IMG/VR virus record: IMGVR_UViG_3300036792_000267
Location: 87,378 to 151,377 of that record
Source of the DNA: a virus
Direction: 5' to 3' (one strand)
Length of the DNA: 64,000 bases
This document shows, piece after piece, positions 50,473-58,450 of the stretch. The notes under the pieces are model-generated. The model saw only the letters and a program-made list of their open reading frames with translations. It was not told the DNA's origin and did no database searches. Numbering within the stretch: the first letter of the stretch is position 1; every line of letters starts with the position of its first letter. A program made the position numbers and the translations under genes.

Positions 50473-50883
50473 ATGACAGCAGAACTGAGTGCGAGGCGCA
50501 AGGCTGACCGCCAGGTCATGGCCGCCCGGGTGGCCGGCCTGGCGAGTGAGTACAAGTTCTCAGCTCAGGCGCACACCGGCATCTACGGGCCGCAGCACCT
50601 GGCCGTTGACATCGAGTTCCCGCGCGGGCTGAAGCTGACCGTGGACTTTGACGGCGGTAACTGCGGGCCTGGTGCGGACGTCTACGTGCTGAACTGGCAC
50701 GGGGTGGAGGACGGCACGCGCCTGCACCCTGGCATGTTCGGCCACGTCAACCCCTACCACGGGCACAAGGCGACCGACGTGGCCCACGGGTTCGCGCAGC
50801 TGGTGCGGATACTGCGGGAGCGGTTCACGGTCATCCGCGATGACTCGGCGTTCATCAGCAGGCCCGGCCAGCCCCGTTTCTAG
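50473..50883 (+). CDS. Unknown protein
   Basis: The 136-residue product has a helical start (ARRKADRQVMAARVAGLASE). A beta-rich middle (LAVDIEFPRGLKLTVDFDGG) and His-rich segment (GHVNPYHGHKATDVAHG) follow. No family is recognised. Confidence 0.65.
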   Translation: MTAELSARRKADRQVMAARVAGLASEYKFSAQAHTGIYGPQHLAVDIEFPRGLKLTVDFDGGNCGPGADVYVLNWHGVEDGTRLHPGMFGHVNPYHGHKATDVAHGFAQLVRILRERFTVIRDDSAFISRPGQPRF

Positions 50884-50884
50884 C

Positions 50885-50914
50885 TTGACTGGAGTCAAGC
50901 ACGTCAGGTAAGCT
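50885..50914 (+). promoter_or_regulatory. Promoter P19
   Basis: TTGACT-N18-TAAGCT; perfect palindrome CTTGACTGGAGTCAAG. Drives the gene at 50944. Confidence 0.85.
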
Positions 50915-50943
50915 CGCAGGTAACCGAGAAGGGCAGGCGCATC

Positions 50944-51267
50944 ATGGGCATTTCGCACGAGCACACCTATCTAGGCCAGAAACTACGGCACAGCCACCCG
51001 GGCGGGAACGTGCAGCACGGCTACTACGAGCACCCGGAAGACGGCTTCCCGTACCCGGCTGAGCTGGTGACGGAGCCGAGCGGTACTCCGCTCGCTGACG
51101 CCCTGGCGCTGGTCGACCGCATGCAGGCAGCTGGCGGGGAAGACTTGGCCGCGCTGCGTGAGGACTGGCTAGCCAGCGGGGAGCCCGTTGACAGCGAGCT
51201 AGCCGCGCTGCGCGAGCTGGCCGAGGCGGTTCGCGCCCACGGGCTGAACGGGATGCCGGCGTCATGA
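50944..51267 (+). CDS. His-rich protein
   Basis: The 107-residue product begins with HEHTYLGQKLRHSHPGG, a possible metal site, and ends in an acidic helix (ELAALRELAEAVRAHG). Starts after GAAGGGCAGGCGCATC. Confidence 0.65.
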   Translation: MGISHEHTYLGQKLRHSHPGGNVQHGYYEHPEDGFPYPAELVTEPSGTPLADALALVDRMQAAGGEDLAALREDWLASGEPVDSELAALRELAEAVRAHGLNGMPAS

Positions 51268-51353
51268 CCAGCGCGCGGTAACCGCGGCCACCCCAAAGAC
51301 GGGCGCTGCACCTAGCGCTCACCCGCACGACTCAGCAGAGGGGAGGTAAGAGC

Positions 51354-51452
51354 ATGCGCGGAGACCACGGGAAGCCGGGGGCCCCTGACCAGAAGCCGAG
51401 CACGGGCGGAGGCGCGCACGAGCGTCCGGGGACCGGAGGCCGCGGCAACTAA
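51354..51452 (+). CDS. Tiny Gly/Pro-rich protein, 32 residues
   Basis: Starts at ATG after GGGGAGGTAAGAGC, a good ribosome site. Low-complexity product (MRGDHGKPGAPDQKPSTGGG). It may be real or a chance frame. Confidence 0.4.
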   Translation: MRGDHGKPGAPDQKPSTGGGAHERPGTGGRGN

Positions 51453-51513
51453 GGGCAGGCACCACCGAACAGAGCATGAGCTAGCCAGGCAGTCTACGAA
51501 GGGACAGGCACCA

Positions 51514-51852
51514 ATGACTGACCGAATCCCTGAGTTCGTTCTCACGGTCACCGTGGCGGACGCTCAGCAGTCACTGACTGGCGTTCAGCTGGCCGCCGAA
51601 TTGCGGCGCGTTGCTGACCTGCTGGAGAGCGAGACTGAGGACTACGCGCCGGACTTCTCCGGTGAATGGCACGACACGCACCCGTCGGGCGCGGTCACCT
51701 CGCATGCGTTCTGGCAGGGCGGGCCGATGAACGACAGTGCCCCGGGTACCGGCTGCACTCCGCCGGCGGGGGCGTGGGAACGCCTGGGGCACGAGCACTA
51801 CTCAGTCCAGCGCAAGGACGCCACCCGTGAGTGCTTGACTCAAGTCAAGTAG
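51514..51852 (+). CDS. Unknown protein
   Basis: The 112-residue product starts after GAAGGGACAGGCACCA, the block with one inserted base. It begins with a beta-helix-like pattern (EFVLTVTVADAQQSLTGVQL). Its end (CLTQVK) is encoded by the P20 palindrome. Confidence 0.6.
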   Translation: MTDRIPEFVLTVTVADAQQSLTGVQLAAELRRVADLLESETEDYAPDFSGEWHDTHPSGAVTSHAFWQGGPMNDSAPGTGCTPPAGAWERLGHEHYSVQRKDATRECLTQVK

Positions 51853-51863
51853 TCATGTACTGT
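51835..51863 (+). promoter_or_regulatory. Promoter P20
   Basis: TTGACT-N17-TACTGT; perfect palindrome CTTGACTCAAGTCAAG inside the previous gene's end. Drives the gene at 51939 with a longer leader (about 70 nt). Confidence 0.8.
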
Positions 51864-51938
51864 CGGAACTACCGGCGGGGGCGGGCGCAAGCCGATCCGC
51901 TCCCGCTGAGCCAACTTTCGAGCGAAGGGCAGGCACCC

Positions 51939-52193
51939 GTGAGCATTTCAGAGCTGGCCGCGCAGGTGGCCGACTGGGAGACGGACGGCGGGGCTCCGGG
52001 CAGGCACCCCGAGGTCGCTAAGACGATGGACCGGAAAATCCACATGAGCGAGCTTCAGGCAATCTGGGCTGAGTGCAAGGTGCGTCACGAGCTGTGGAAC
52101 GGGATGACTGGCCACTACCTGCGCGAGCGGTACGGGGACCGGCTCTACCACGTGTTCGGTGAAGGCTGGTACGTGCGCGCGGTGACATCGTGA
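51939..52193 (+). CDS. Unknown protein, paralogue of the gene at 53070
   Basis: The 84-residue product starts at GTG after GAAGGGCAGGCACCC. It shares with 53070 the C-terminal pattern M-x-EL-x-x-IW...NG-x-TG-x-x-LRERYGDRLYHV-x-G-x-GW. This is a likely local duplication. Overlaps the next gene. Confidence 0.7.
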   Translation: MSISELAAQVADWETDGGAPGRHPEVAKTMDRKIHMSELQAIWAECKVRHELWNGMTGHYLRERYGDRLYHVFGEGWYVRAVTS

Positions 52194-52567
52194 AGGCGCC
52201 GGATGCTGAGGGCGGGCTGCAGGTAGTCAGTCTTCACGGCAAGGGCGCCGCGTGGTACGTCGAGCACGCGCCGAGCGGCAAGCCGGCTACGCGCGGCTAC
52301 CTGCGGCAGAAGCGCTTCGCCGTGGAGGCGCGCACGGCGCTGCTAGCGACCGGCGTTGACTTCACGGCTGACCCTGCCGCCATCGTCATCGAGCGGGACC
52401 GCTGGAAGCGCGTAGCGGGGCTGTGGGCGATGCGCGCGAGCCAAGACGAGATCGACCTGGTGACCGGCGAGCACTACTCCTGGTCGACCCACTACGGCCA
52501 GGTCATACCGAGTGCCGAGCACGCTAAGCGCCTCGCCGAGGCGTTCGCGTCCTACCTGTGGAGCTGA
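52190..52567 (+). CDS. Unknown protein
   Basis: The 125-residue product has a beta-rich first third (GLQVVSLHGKGAAWYVEHAP) and a helical end (AEHAKRLAEAFASYLW). GTG start overlapping the preceding stop. No family is recognised. Confidence 0.65.
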   Translation: MKAPDAEGGLQVVSLHGKGAAWYVEHAPSGKPATRGYLRQKRFAVEARTALLATGVDFTADPAAIVIERDRWKRVAGLWAMRASQDEIDLVTGEHYSWSTHYGQVIPSAEHAKRLAEAFASYLWS

Positions 52568-52569
52568 GC

Positions 52570-53004
52570 ATGAGTAGCCCGAAAGACGACTACGTGCCCC
52601 TGTCTAACCTGCCCGCGCTGCTGGTGCACAGCTGTGACGGGTGCGGGGGCACGCTGCTGCTTGACCCGGCGAACGGGTGGACGTCTGACCGCCTGAACTA
52701 CTCCAACAACACGTTCGGCGTCTACATCTACTGCAAGGCGTGCCAGGACAAGGACGACAAGCGAGAGGCTGCGGTAGTCGTTCAGAAAAACACCAGGTGC
52801 GTGCACAAGCTCTACCCGGGGGGCCCGTTCAGTGACCTGGTAGTGACCGCGGTCGAGGGTGAGCGCATCACGGTTGTCGTGCTCGGGCTGGGCGGTACCA
52901 GCGAGGAGCGTAAGCGCGAGATCCTTGGGCGCTGCTGGCCCGGGTTCCTGCTCTCAAGCAATTTCGTGTTCCCGCGCTCCGACCTGCGGATGCTCGGGCT
53001 GTGA
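52570..53004 (+). CDS. Zinc-motif protein
   Basis: The 144-residue product has CDGCGG near residue 22 and CKAC near residue 55, a likely zinc site. It ends in an arginine-rich helical region (TSEERKREILGRCW). No family is recognised. Confidence 0.65.
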   Translation: MSSPKDDYVPLSNLPALLVHSCDGCGGTLLLDPANGWTSDRLNYSNNTFGVYIYCKACQDKDDKREAAVVVQKNTRCVHKLYPGGPFSDLVVTAVEGERITVVVLGLGGTSEERKREILGRCWPGFLLSSNFVFPRSDLRMLGL

Positions 53005-53008
53005 GCGC

Positions 53009-53037
53009 TTGACTTGAGTCAAGCCATGTCTTACGCT
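53009..53037 (+). promoter_or_regulatory. Promoter P21
   Basis: TTGACT-N17-TACGCT; palindrome CTTGACTTGAGTCAAG. Drives the gene at 53070. Confidence 0.87.
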
Positions 53038-53069
53038 TCAGGGAGTCAACCGAAGGGCAGGCACCGAAA

Positions 53070-53321
53070 ATGAGCGGCGAATGCTGTGCTAGCTGTGACG
53101 CGCGCGAGGCAGAAGCGCGCGAGGCCGGGCGCATCGCGCCTGACGATGTTCCCGTGACCATGACCGAGCTGCGCGAGATCTGGGAGACAGCAGAAGCGGA
53201 CGGCCGGATCTGCAACGGCATTACCGGCGCGGTGCTGCGGGAGCGCTACGGGGACCGGCTCTACCACGTAATCGGTGTCGGGTGGTTCATCCGGCGCCCG
53301 GAGCTACAGGGGGCATCATGA
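53070..53321 (+). CDS. Unknown protein, paralogue of the gene at 51939
   Basis: The 83-residue product has an N-terminal CCASC motif absent from its paralogue, then the shared TELREIWETAEADGRICNG and RERYGDRLYHVIGVGW. Starts after GAAGGGCAGGCACCGAAA. Overlaps the next gene. Confidence 0.7.
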   Translation: MSGECCASCDAREAEAREAGRIAPDDVPVTMTELREIWETAEADGRICNGITGAVLRERYGDRLYHVIGVGWFIRRPELQGAS

Positions 53322-53626
53322 GCGGCAGGCCGTGGCCCAACAGGCAATGTTGCCGACGCCACCACGAGCAGGACACCGGCAAGCCGGCGCTCCGGCAGGC
53401 CAGGCGCGCAGAGCGTCCGGAATTCAGGGAGCCGGGGCGGGCGCTGGCCCGTTTCACCGAGTCGCACCTGCTGCCCGGTTACGGGCAGGCGCACGCCCTG
53501 CGCTGCTGGCTGTTCCCCCTCGCGGCGGTCTACGCGGTCGACCGCGAGGCAGCCGACGCGTTCGCCGACGCTCACGACCTGCGCGGGCCCCTCGCGCACC
53601 AGCACCATGCGGAGATGTCTTCATGA
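53318..53626 (+). CDS. Unknown protein
   Basis: The 102-residue product has a Cys/His-rich start (NRQCCRRHHEQD) and an aromatic, hydrophobic middle (CWLFPLAAVYAVDREAADAF). ATGA-type overlap with both neighbours. No family is recognised. Confidence 0.6.
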   Translation: MSGRPWPNRQCCRRHHEQDTGKPALRQARRAERPEFREPGRALARFTESHLLPGYGQAHALRCWLFPLAAVYAVDREAADAFADAHDLRGPLAHQHHAEMSS

Positions 53627-54183
53627 CCACGGCAACGCTGACCATCAGTGAGCTGCACGCGCAGGAGGTTGCAGAGCTGCGCGCCTTGCCTGTCCGCCCG
53701 TGCGAGGCGTGCGGTACCGCCATGGTCCGGGGCGAGGGCACCGAGGGCGGTATCAACGGGCCAAAGGATGTTTTTACCGAGGTAGCAGCCGACGGCACCG
53801 CCTACGGGCCTGCGCCTGACCTGGTGCACCTGTTTGACCCGTCGGCGAACTGGCTGGGCCTGGATAACCCGTATGCCTACCTGGCGAGGCTGGGCGAGCT
53901 GTGCGACGGGGCTACGTCGGCTAAGCGCGCGGAAACCACCTGGCTGTATGAGCGCACTATCCGTGAGTACGTAGCGCTGAAAGTACGCCTGGACACGGGC
54001 AGCATCTACCACAGCCACAGGGCAGCGCGCGAGCCGTGGGTGCACGACCCTGACCGCGGACCGCTCGGTAAGGTGCTCCCCTACCATTGCAGCGCGCCCG
54101 CCTGGCTGCGCCCGTCGGGCTGGTACTGCCGCGAGTGCTGCGCGCTGCTGACCGACGAGAGCGCCGAGCTGCGCAACGTCTGA
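53623..54183 (+). CDS. Unknown zinc-binding protein
   Basis: The 186-residue product has CEACGTAM near residue 27 and a C-terminal cluster (YHCSAPAWLRPSGWYCRECC). The middle is helical (AKRAETTWLYERTIREYVAL). Likely two zinc sites. Function unknown. Confidence 0.65.
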   Translation: MTTATLTISELHAQEVAELRALPVRPCEACGTAMVRGEGTEGGINGPKDVFTEVAADGTAYGPAPDLVHLFDPSANWLGLDNPYAYLARLGELCDGATSAKRAETTWLYERTIREYVALKVRLDTGSIYHSHRAAREPWVHDPDRGPLGKVLPYHCSAPAWLRPSGWYCRECCALLTDESAELRNV

Positions 54184-54208
54184 GCAGTACGCGCGAGGCT
54201 GCACCCGC

Positions 54209-54238
54209 TTGACTCAAGTCAAGTCATGGGTGTAGCCT
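54209..54238 (+). promoter_or_regulatory. Promoter P22
   Basis: TTGACT-N18-TAGCCT; perfect palindrome CTTGACTCAAGTCAAG. Drives the gene at 54278. Confidence 0.85.
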
Positions 54239-54277
54239 CGCTCTTGTAGGCAGGCAACCGAGCAAGGGCAGGCACTC

Positions 54278-54550
54278 ATGGAAATCAGGACATTCGCATG
54301 GACGGCTGAGACGCCTAACGACGTCGAGGACGCGACGTTCATCAAGCCAGACGGCGAGGTGCGCGCCTACGTGGCCGTGCTGGAAACCGCGGCGCGCGAG
54401 CAGGGTTTCTCGTTCGCGGTTTACGACGTTGGCGTAGTGCCGTGGGCCGTGCTGTGGTGCTATGACGCGGTTACCGGCCGCGCCGCGGTGCACTGCGGGC
54501 TCCCTGAGTGCATCACCCCCATTGGCGTGATGCCGGCGGCCACGTCATGA
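54278..54550 (+). CDS. Unknown small protein
   Basis: The 90-residue product starts after CAAGGGCAGGCACTC. Alpha/beta character (VRAYVAVLETAAREQGFSFA). Overlaps the next start. No family is recognised. Confidence 0.65.
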   Translation: MEIRTFAWTAETPNDVEDATFIKPDGEVRAYVAVLETAAREQGFSFAVYDVGVVPWAVLWCYDAVTGRAAVHCGLPECITPIGVMPAATS

Positions 54551-54687
54551 GCGCCGCGGAGCGTGAGCACGAGGTGCACCCGGCCGAAGGTGACCTCCTG
54601 GCTCTGGAAACCACCTGCCAGGCGTGCGGGGTCCGTGCGCTGTGGCGTCTCGGTACCGGCAAGTGGGAGCATGCTCCCCGGCATTAG
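54547..54687 (+). CDS. Tiny zinc-motif protein, 46 residues
   Basis: Starts in an ATGA overlap with the previous stop. Contains CQACGVRALWR and a His near its end. Codon bias fits a real gene. Confidence 0.55.
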   Translation: MSAAEREHEVHPAEGDLLALETTCQACGVRALWRLGTGKWEHAPRH

Positions 54688-54691
54688 CTAC

Positions 54692-54721
54692 TTGACTCAA
54701 GTCAAGTCATATGGGTAAGCT
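54692..54721 (+). promoter_or_regulatory. Promoter P23
   Basis: TTGACT-N18-TAAGCT; perfect palindrome CTTGACTCAAGTCAAG. Drives the gene at 54756. Confidence 0.85.
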
Positions 54722-54755
54722 TTGTCTCAGGCAACCGAGCGAAGGGCAGGCACTC

Positions 54756-55214
54756 ATGACTACCACCACGTACACGCCGATGACCGCCGAAGAGCTGGCG
54801 GGGCACAAGGCCGGCGAGCACGGGCGCGACTACTCGCGCAGCGATGACGGTTACGACGACATGGCGCTGGCCGAGAGCGCCGGCTGGCACGTCCTGAGTT
54901 CGTGGGGGCGCGACGGCTGGGACCTGGGCGACTGGCCGTATGTGGTCGTCAGCGTCCGCACGGTTAACCCCGGCACCGCGGACAGTGACGGCAAGCTGAC
55001 CCGTGTCTACCAGCTGCAGCAGGTGTGCGAGGGCGACCACACCGTCTACGCGTTCGACAGCGACGAGGACCGCACGCGCGCCATTGACTACCTGTTTCTC
55101 TGGTACGCGGCAGACCGGCGCTGGGCTCCGCTGAAGTGGGAGGACCGGGAGCGGCTGGACAGGGGAGAGCTGGCCGTAGACGACAAGTGGCGAGGCCGGC
55201 CTCGCGGATTCTAG
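54756..55214 (+). CDS. Unknown acidic protein
   Basis: The 152-residue product starts after GAAGGGCAGGCACTC. Acidic and aromatic (DGYDDMALAESAGWHVLSSW, AIDYLFLWYAADRRWAPL). No family is recognised. Single-gene unit. Confidence 0.7.
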   Translation: MTTTTYTPMTAEELAGHKAGEHGRDYSRSDDGYDDMALAESAGWHVLSSWGRDGWDLGDWPYVVVSVRTVNPGTADSDGKLTRVYQLQQVCEGDHTVYAFDSDEDRTRAIDYLFLWYAADRRWAPLKWEDRERLDRGELAVDDKWRGRPRGF

Positions 55215-55215
55215 C

Positions 55216-55245
55216 TTGACTCAAGTCAAGCCAACCAAGTACAAT
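55216..55245 (+). promoter_or_regulatory. Promoter P24
   Basis: TTGACT-N18-TACAAT, a near-consensus -10; perfect palindrome. Drives the ATPase gene at 55308 through a hairpin leader. Confidence 0.87.
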
Positions 55246-55252
55246 CAAAGGC

Positions 55253-55284
55253 AAGCGGGCTGGTCAGCAGGCCGGCCCGCTTTT
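55253..55284 (+). promoter_or_regulatory. Leader hairpin (attenuator or 5' stabiliser)
   Basis: 11-bp stem AAGCGGGCTGG with CCGGCCCGCTT (55272-55282, one G-T pair) and TT, beginning at the expected transcription start of P24. It may terminate early transcripts or protect the mRNA. Confidence 0.5.
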
Positions 55285-55307
55285 CCTATGCGAAGGGCAG
55301 GCACACG

Positions 55308-56552
55308 ATGTCGCTTACTGACGCGCTGGCTACTGAGCAGCCGGCAGGCGTCATAGCCAGGCGCACGCGCGTCGCGCCTGGCTACGGCAGTTACCCGGTC
55401 ATCGAGCGCCGCTGGTACTGGCGGGGATACGTCCCGGTCGGCTCGCCGGTGGTCATCGCCGCGAAAGGCGGGACAGGTAAAGGCTTCCTGCTGGCGCTCA
55501 TTGTCGCTTACCTGGTGCTCGGGCTCCCGTTCCCGGGTGACGACCAGGAGGCGCGGCGCGACCCGGTACGCGTCATCTGGATAACCGGGCCCGGCGAAGA
55601 TGACCCGTACGAAGACCTCGCGCCGCGCCTGCGCGCGGCCATCGCCTACGCGGTCCGTGCGTTCGGGCTAGACCCTGAGCTGGCAGGCGAGGGACCGCGC
55701 GGCGCTATCCACCTGGTGCACAACCTTTCGCGCTGGCTTGATGGCGGGCTGGTCACCATTCCTGCCGACTGCAAGCGGCTAACGCAGGTCGTTAACATGC
55801 TGAACCGCGAGGCGGAAGAGCAGGGCACGCCGCGCGTGGGCATGGTGGTTGCTGACTCGTTGTCAGCGTTGCTGAGCGACGGCTACTCGATCGACTACCG
55901 CCAGCGCGCGCGGCGCGTCATGGTGGAACTGTCAGAGTTTGCGCGCGCCGCGGATATCGCGCTCGCCATCCTGCATCACTTCACCAAGGACGGTAAGGTC
56001 GCCGGCTCGCCTGCGGTGCTTGACGCGCTGCGCGTGGTGCTGCGCATCGACCGGAGCGCGGAAGACGAGAGCGTTCGCGTCATTATGCAGGAGAAGAAAA
56101 ACGGCGCGGACGAAGACCCGCAACGGTACGTCATCACGGGTACCGGCCTGGCCGCGCATGCGGAGTTTGTCGCCGCAGCAGACGCGCGCGCGGAGCGTGT
56201 TGTCTCTGCGGAGCGTGCCGGCGTTACCAGCCTGGCACGCCCGCGCATGATGCCGGCGCTGCCCGCGGGGGAGGTTCCCGCGCTCGTGCCGGCCGACCCT
56301 GGCCCGTTCATAGTGCTGCGCGTGGTGCGCCGTGACCGCGAGACGGACCAGCAGTCACGGCTAGCGGGGGAGTTCGCCTCGCGCGAGGCTGCGCGCGCCG
56401 CGGTTACCGCGGACGCCGGCGCCGTGCTCACGTGGAAGCCTGCCCCCGGGCCTGGCTCGATGCACGTGGCCGCGTACGGGCACCCGGACGGGTCGCGGCG
56501 CGTGTACGCCATCCGCCAGGCGAGCGCGGGCGTGCCTTTCATCCCCAGTTAG
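55308..56552 (+). CDS. RepA/RecA-like ATPase (AAA_25 type)
   Basis: The 414-residue product starts after GAAGGGCAGGCACACG. A P-loop GGTGKG lies near residue 60 (VVIAAKGGTGKGFLLALIV). VIWITGPGEDDPYEDL and VVADSLSALLSDGYS carry the Walker B-type region, and ILHHFTKDGKVAGS is typical of the RepA-like hexameric helicase family. These proteins unwind or remodel DNA at origins. The C-terminal 100 residues are Ala/Arg-rich and variable. A DNA replication or recombination role is likely; the exact partner is unknown. Confidence 0.8.
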   Translation: MSLTDALATEQPAGVIARRTRVAPGYGSYPVIERRWYWRGYVPVGSPVVIAAKGGTGKGFLLALIVAYLVLGLPFPGDDQEARRDPVRVIWITGPGEDDPYEDLAPRLRAAIAYAVRAFGLDPELAGEGPRGAIHLVHNLSRWLDGGLVTIPADCKRLTQVVNMLNREAEEQGTPRVGMVVADSLSALLSDGYSIDYRQRARRVMVELSEFARAADIALAILHHFTKDGKVAGSPAVLDALRVVLRIDRSAEDESVRVIMQEKKNGADEDPQRYVITGTGLAAHAEFVAAADARAERVVSAERAGVTSLARPRMMPALPAGEVPALVPADPGPFIVLRVVRRDRETDQQSRLAGEFASREAARAAVTADAGAVLTWKPAPGPGSMHVAAYGHPDGSRRVYAIRQASAGVPFIPS

Positions 56553-56555
56553 AAA

Positions 56556-56610
56556 GTCACCCGTACGCGTGAGAATGCTCTTGACACGTACGGGTGACGT
56601 CTGGTTAACT
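56556..56610 (+). promoter_or_regulatory. P25: promoter with a different operator
   Basis: TTGACA (56581-56586)-N18-TTAACT (56605-56610), flanked by a perfect 12-bp inverted repeat, GTCACCCGTACG (56556-56567) and CGTACGGGTGAC (56587-56598). The usual CTTGACT palindrome is absent; only an AAGTCAAGC half-site follows the -10. Drives the DUF932 gene. Confidence 0.75.
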
Positions 56611-56657
56611 GAAGTCAAGCAAGGGGACAGACCCCGGGCAGTCGAGAGGGCAGGCAC

Positions 56658-57788
56658 ATGAGCAAGGAATCGATGGAATGGCTCCGCTCCAACATCCGCG
56701 TAGGTTTCACGGGGTCGGACGGGCCGGCGTGGTGGGCGGCATCGGGCGAGTACATGACGGACGGCTCCCACTTTGACGGGCCCGTCCCGACGAAAGAGGT
56801 CGAGCGGCTGTTGTCGGTCGAGTTCGCGGAGGGAACCGTATTCAGCACGTACACCGTGGTCGACCACACTGAGGAGTGCAAGGCGGCCGACTGGGACCCC
56901 GCGGACGGCGACCCCTTCGAGTGCCCGTCGCACCGCGAGTCAACGCAGGACAAGACCCGCAAGACCATCATCACCCCGGACAACGGGGACATTCTCGGAA
57001 TCTTCAAGCTCGGTTACCAGGTGCACGACTACAAGAGGTGGACCGCAGACCAGATCGCGGCCATTCTCGACACCTCGCGCGGCGAGCTTGGCACCAAGTC
57101 AGTCGGACTGCTGAAGAACCGCGGTGTCGCGTTCATGCAAGCGCAGCTGACCGGCTCCGGCCTTGAGGTGGGCGGGTTCGAGTTCACCCCCTACATTCTC
57201 GCCGCGACCAGCGTTGACGGTTCGCTGTCGAGCACGTACGCAACCGGCGTGACCGCGGCGGTATGCGATAACACGCTCGCTGACGCGCTGCTCAACGCGG
57301 TTACCAGGCTCAAGGTGAAGCACTCGCGCAACAGCGCCGGCAAGCTCGCGGACGTCCGCGACAAGCTAGGGCTTGTCTACCAGGCCGGCGACAACTTCGC
57401 GCAGGCTGCGGCCGACCTGCAAAAGGTCGACGTGACGCCGGCTGACTTCCGCGCGCTGCTCGATGAAGTGGCCGCCGTTCCCGCTCCTGACCCCAAGTCG
57501 AGCACGGGCGGGGCCAAGTATACCAACGCGGTTAAGCTGCGCGAGACTTACGAAGCCATGTGGAACCATGACGCCAAGGTCAAGCCGTGGGCAGGCACCG
57601 CGTTCGGGTGGGTCCAGCTGTGCAACACCTACAACACGTGGAAGCGCAACGTGTCCGGCGCCGACGGCGGCCGGATGGAGCGCACCTACCTCAACATGGT
57701 GACCGGCGTCACTGCCAAGGAGGACGCGAACGCGCTTGACACCCTGGCCAAGGTGATGGGCGAGAGGCTTACCGCAGCACTCGCCTAG
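56658..57788 (+). CDS. DUF932 (phage/plasmid-like) protein
   Basis: The 376-residue product matches the DUF932 layout: a first region with VEFAEGTVFSTYTVVD, then GDILGIFKLGYQVHDYKRW, VGGFEFTPYILAATSVDGSL, AVCDNTLADALL and a C-terminal FGWVQLCNTYNTWKRN. DUF932 proteins occur widely in phages and plasmids, often beside recombination or replication genes. Here it follows the RepA-like ATPase and has its own, differently controlled promoter. Confidence 0.8.
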   Translation: MSKESMEWLRSNIRVGFTGSDGPAWWAASGEYMTDGSHFDGPVPTKEVERLLSVEFAEGTVFSTYTVVDHTEECKAADWDPADGDPFECPSHRESTQDKTRKTIITPDNGDILGIFKLGYQVHDYKRWTADQIAAILDTSRGELGTKSVGLLKNRGVAFMQAQLTGSGLEVGGFEFTPYILAATSVDGSLSSTYATGVTAAVCDNTLADALLNAVTRLKVKHSRNSAGKLADVRDKLGLVYQAGDNFAQAAADLQKVDVTPADFRALLDEVAAVPAPDPKSSTGGAKYTNAVKLRETYEAMWNHDAKVKPWAGTAFGWVQLCNTYNTWKRNVSGADGGRMERTYLNMVTGVTAKEDANALDTLAKVMGERLTAALA

Positions 57789-57808
57789 CCGCCTCGCACA
57801 GGCACCGC

Positions 57809-57847
57809 AGCGCCCCCCGGATACCCTCCCGGGGGGCGCTTCGCTTT
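57809..57847 (+). terminator. Rho-independent terminator
   Basis: 12-bp stem AGCGCCCCCCGG with its complement at 57829-57840, then TCGCTTT. Confidence 0.9.
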
Positions 57848-57857
57848 GCCAACTGTC

Positions 57858-57886
57858 TTGACTCCAGTTAAGCGCTCACCTATCGT
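57858..57886 (+). promoter_or_regulatory. Promoter P26 (double palindrome)
   Basis: TTGACT-N17-TATCGT. A second perfect palindrome, CGCTCACC-TATCGT-GGTGAGCG (57873-57894), is centred on the -10. Drives the gene at 57926. Confidence 0.85.
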
Positions 57887-57925
57887 GGTGAGCGTAAGCG
57901 CCAATCGAGCTAGGGCAGGCACACC

Positions 57926-58147
57926 ATGCAAGACATCGACGCAATAGCAACGCTCGCCAGTCTCCGCTACTCGCCGGACACGGCGCGGTCTATCCTGCGC
58001 GACGCGCAGCGCGCCGGCGCGGTAGTGCGGATGGGCATACGGGTCACCTACAGCGAGCGGGCAGGCTTCAAGGTGACGCGCGCCACGCGCGAGGCCAGCG
58101 CCGACCGCACGCGCCGCGGTGCGGCACGCTCGCGGGCGAGGCGGTAA
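57926..58147 (+). CDS. Small basic protein
   Basis: The 73-residue product starts after TAGGGCAGGCACACC. Helical (IATLASLRYSPDTARSILRD) with a basic tail (RRGAARSRARR). A small DNA-binding protein is possible. Confidence 0.65.
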   Translation: MQDIDAIATLASLRYSPDTARSILRDAQRAGAVVRMGIRVTYSERAGFKVTRATREASADRTRRGAARSRARR

Positions 58148-58153
58148 ACGGCC

Positions 58154-58369
58154 ATGACCTACCTTAACGGCGACGTGTACGCCGGCCCTACTGCCAGCGC
58201 GCCTCTCGACAAGTACGCCCATGATGACTGCCTGCCAGCTGACCAGCTTGAAACGGTCACGATGGGCAATGGCGACTCTCACGTGGCGCAGCGCTGGCCG
58301 TGGCACTGGCACCCATCGCCTACCGGCTTCACAAACCCGTGTTACGTGTGCGGGAAGCCTGTTACCTAG
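58154..58369 (+). CDS. Unknown small protein
   Basis: The 71-residue product ends in CYVCGKPVT, a single zinc-type pair, and has a Trp/His stretch (QRWPWHWHPSP). Follows the previous gene by 6 nt with poor ribosome site. Confidence 0.6.
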   Translation: MTYLNGDVYAGPTASAPLDKYAHDDCLPADQLETVTMGNGDSHVAQRWPWHWHPSPTGFTNPCYVCGKPVT

Positions 58370-58381
58370 CCTCACCTGTCC

Positions 58382-58416
58382 AGCTAACCCGGTAGCCTCG
58401 CGCTACCGGGTTAGCT
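58382..58416 (+). terminator. Rho-independent terminator
   Basis: Perfect 15-bp stem AGCTAACCCGGTAGC with its complement at 58402-58416. Promoter P27 follows 5 nt later. Confidence 0.9.
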
Positions 58417-58421
58417 GTGTC

Positions 58422-58450
58422 TTGACTCAAGTCAAACCCTCACCTATGGT
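58422..58450 (+). promoter_or_regulatory. Promoter P27 (double palindrome)
   Basis: TTGACT-N17-TATGGT with CTCACC/GGTGAG flanking the -10. -35 palindrome CTTGACTCAAGTCAAA (one mismatch). Drives the gene at 58490. Confidence 0.85.
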
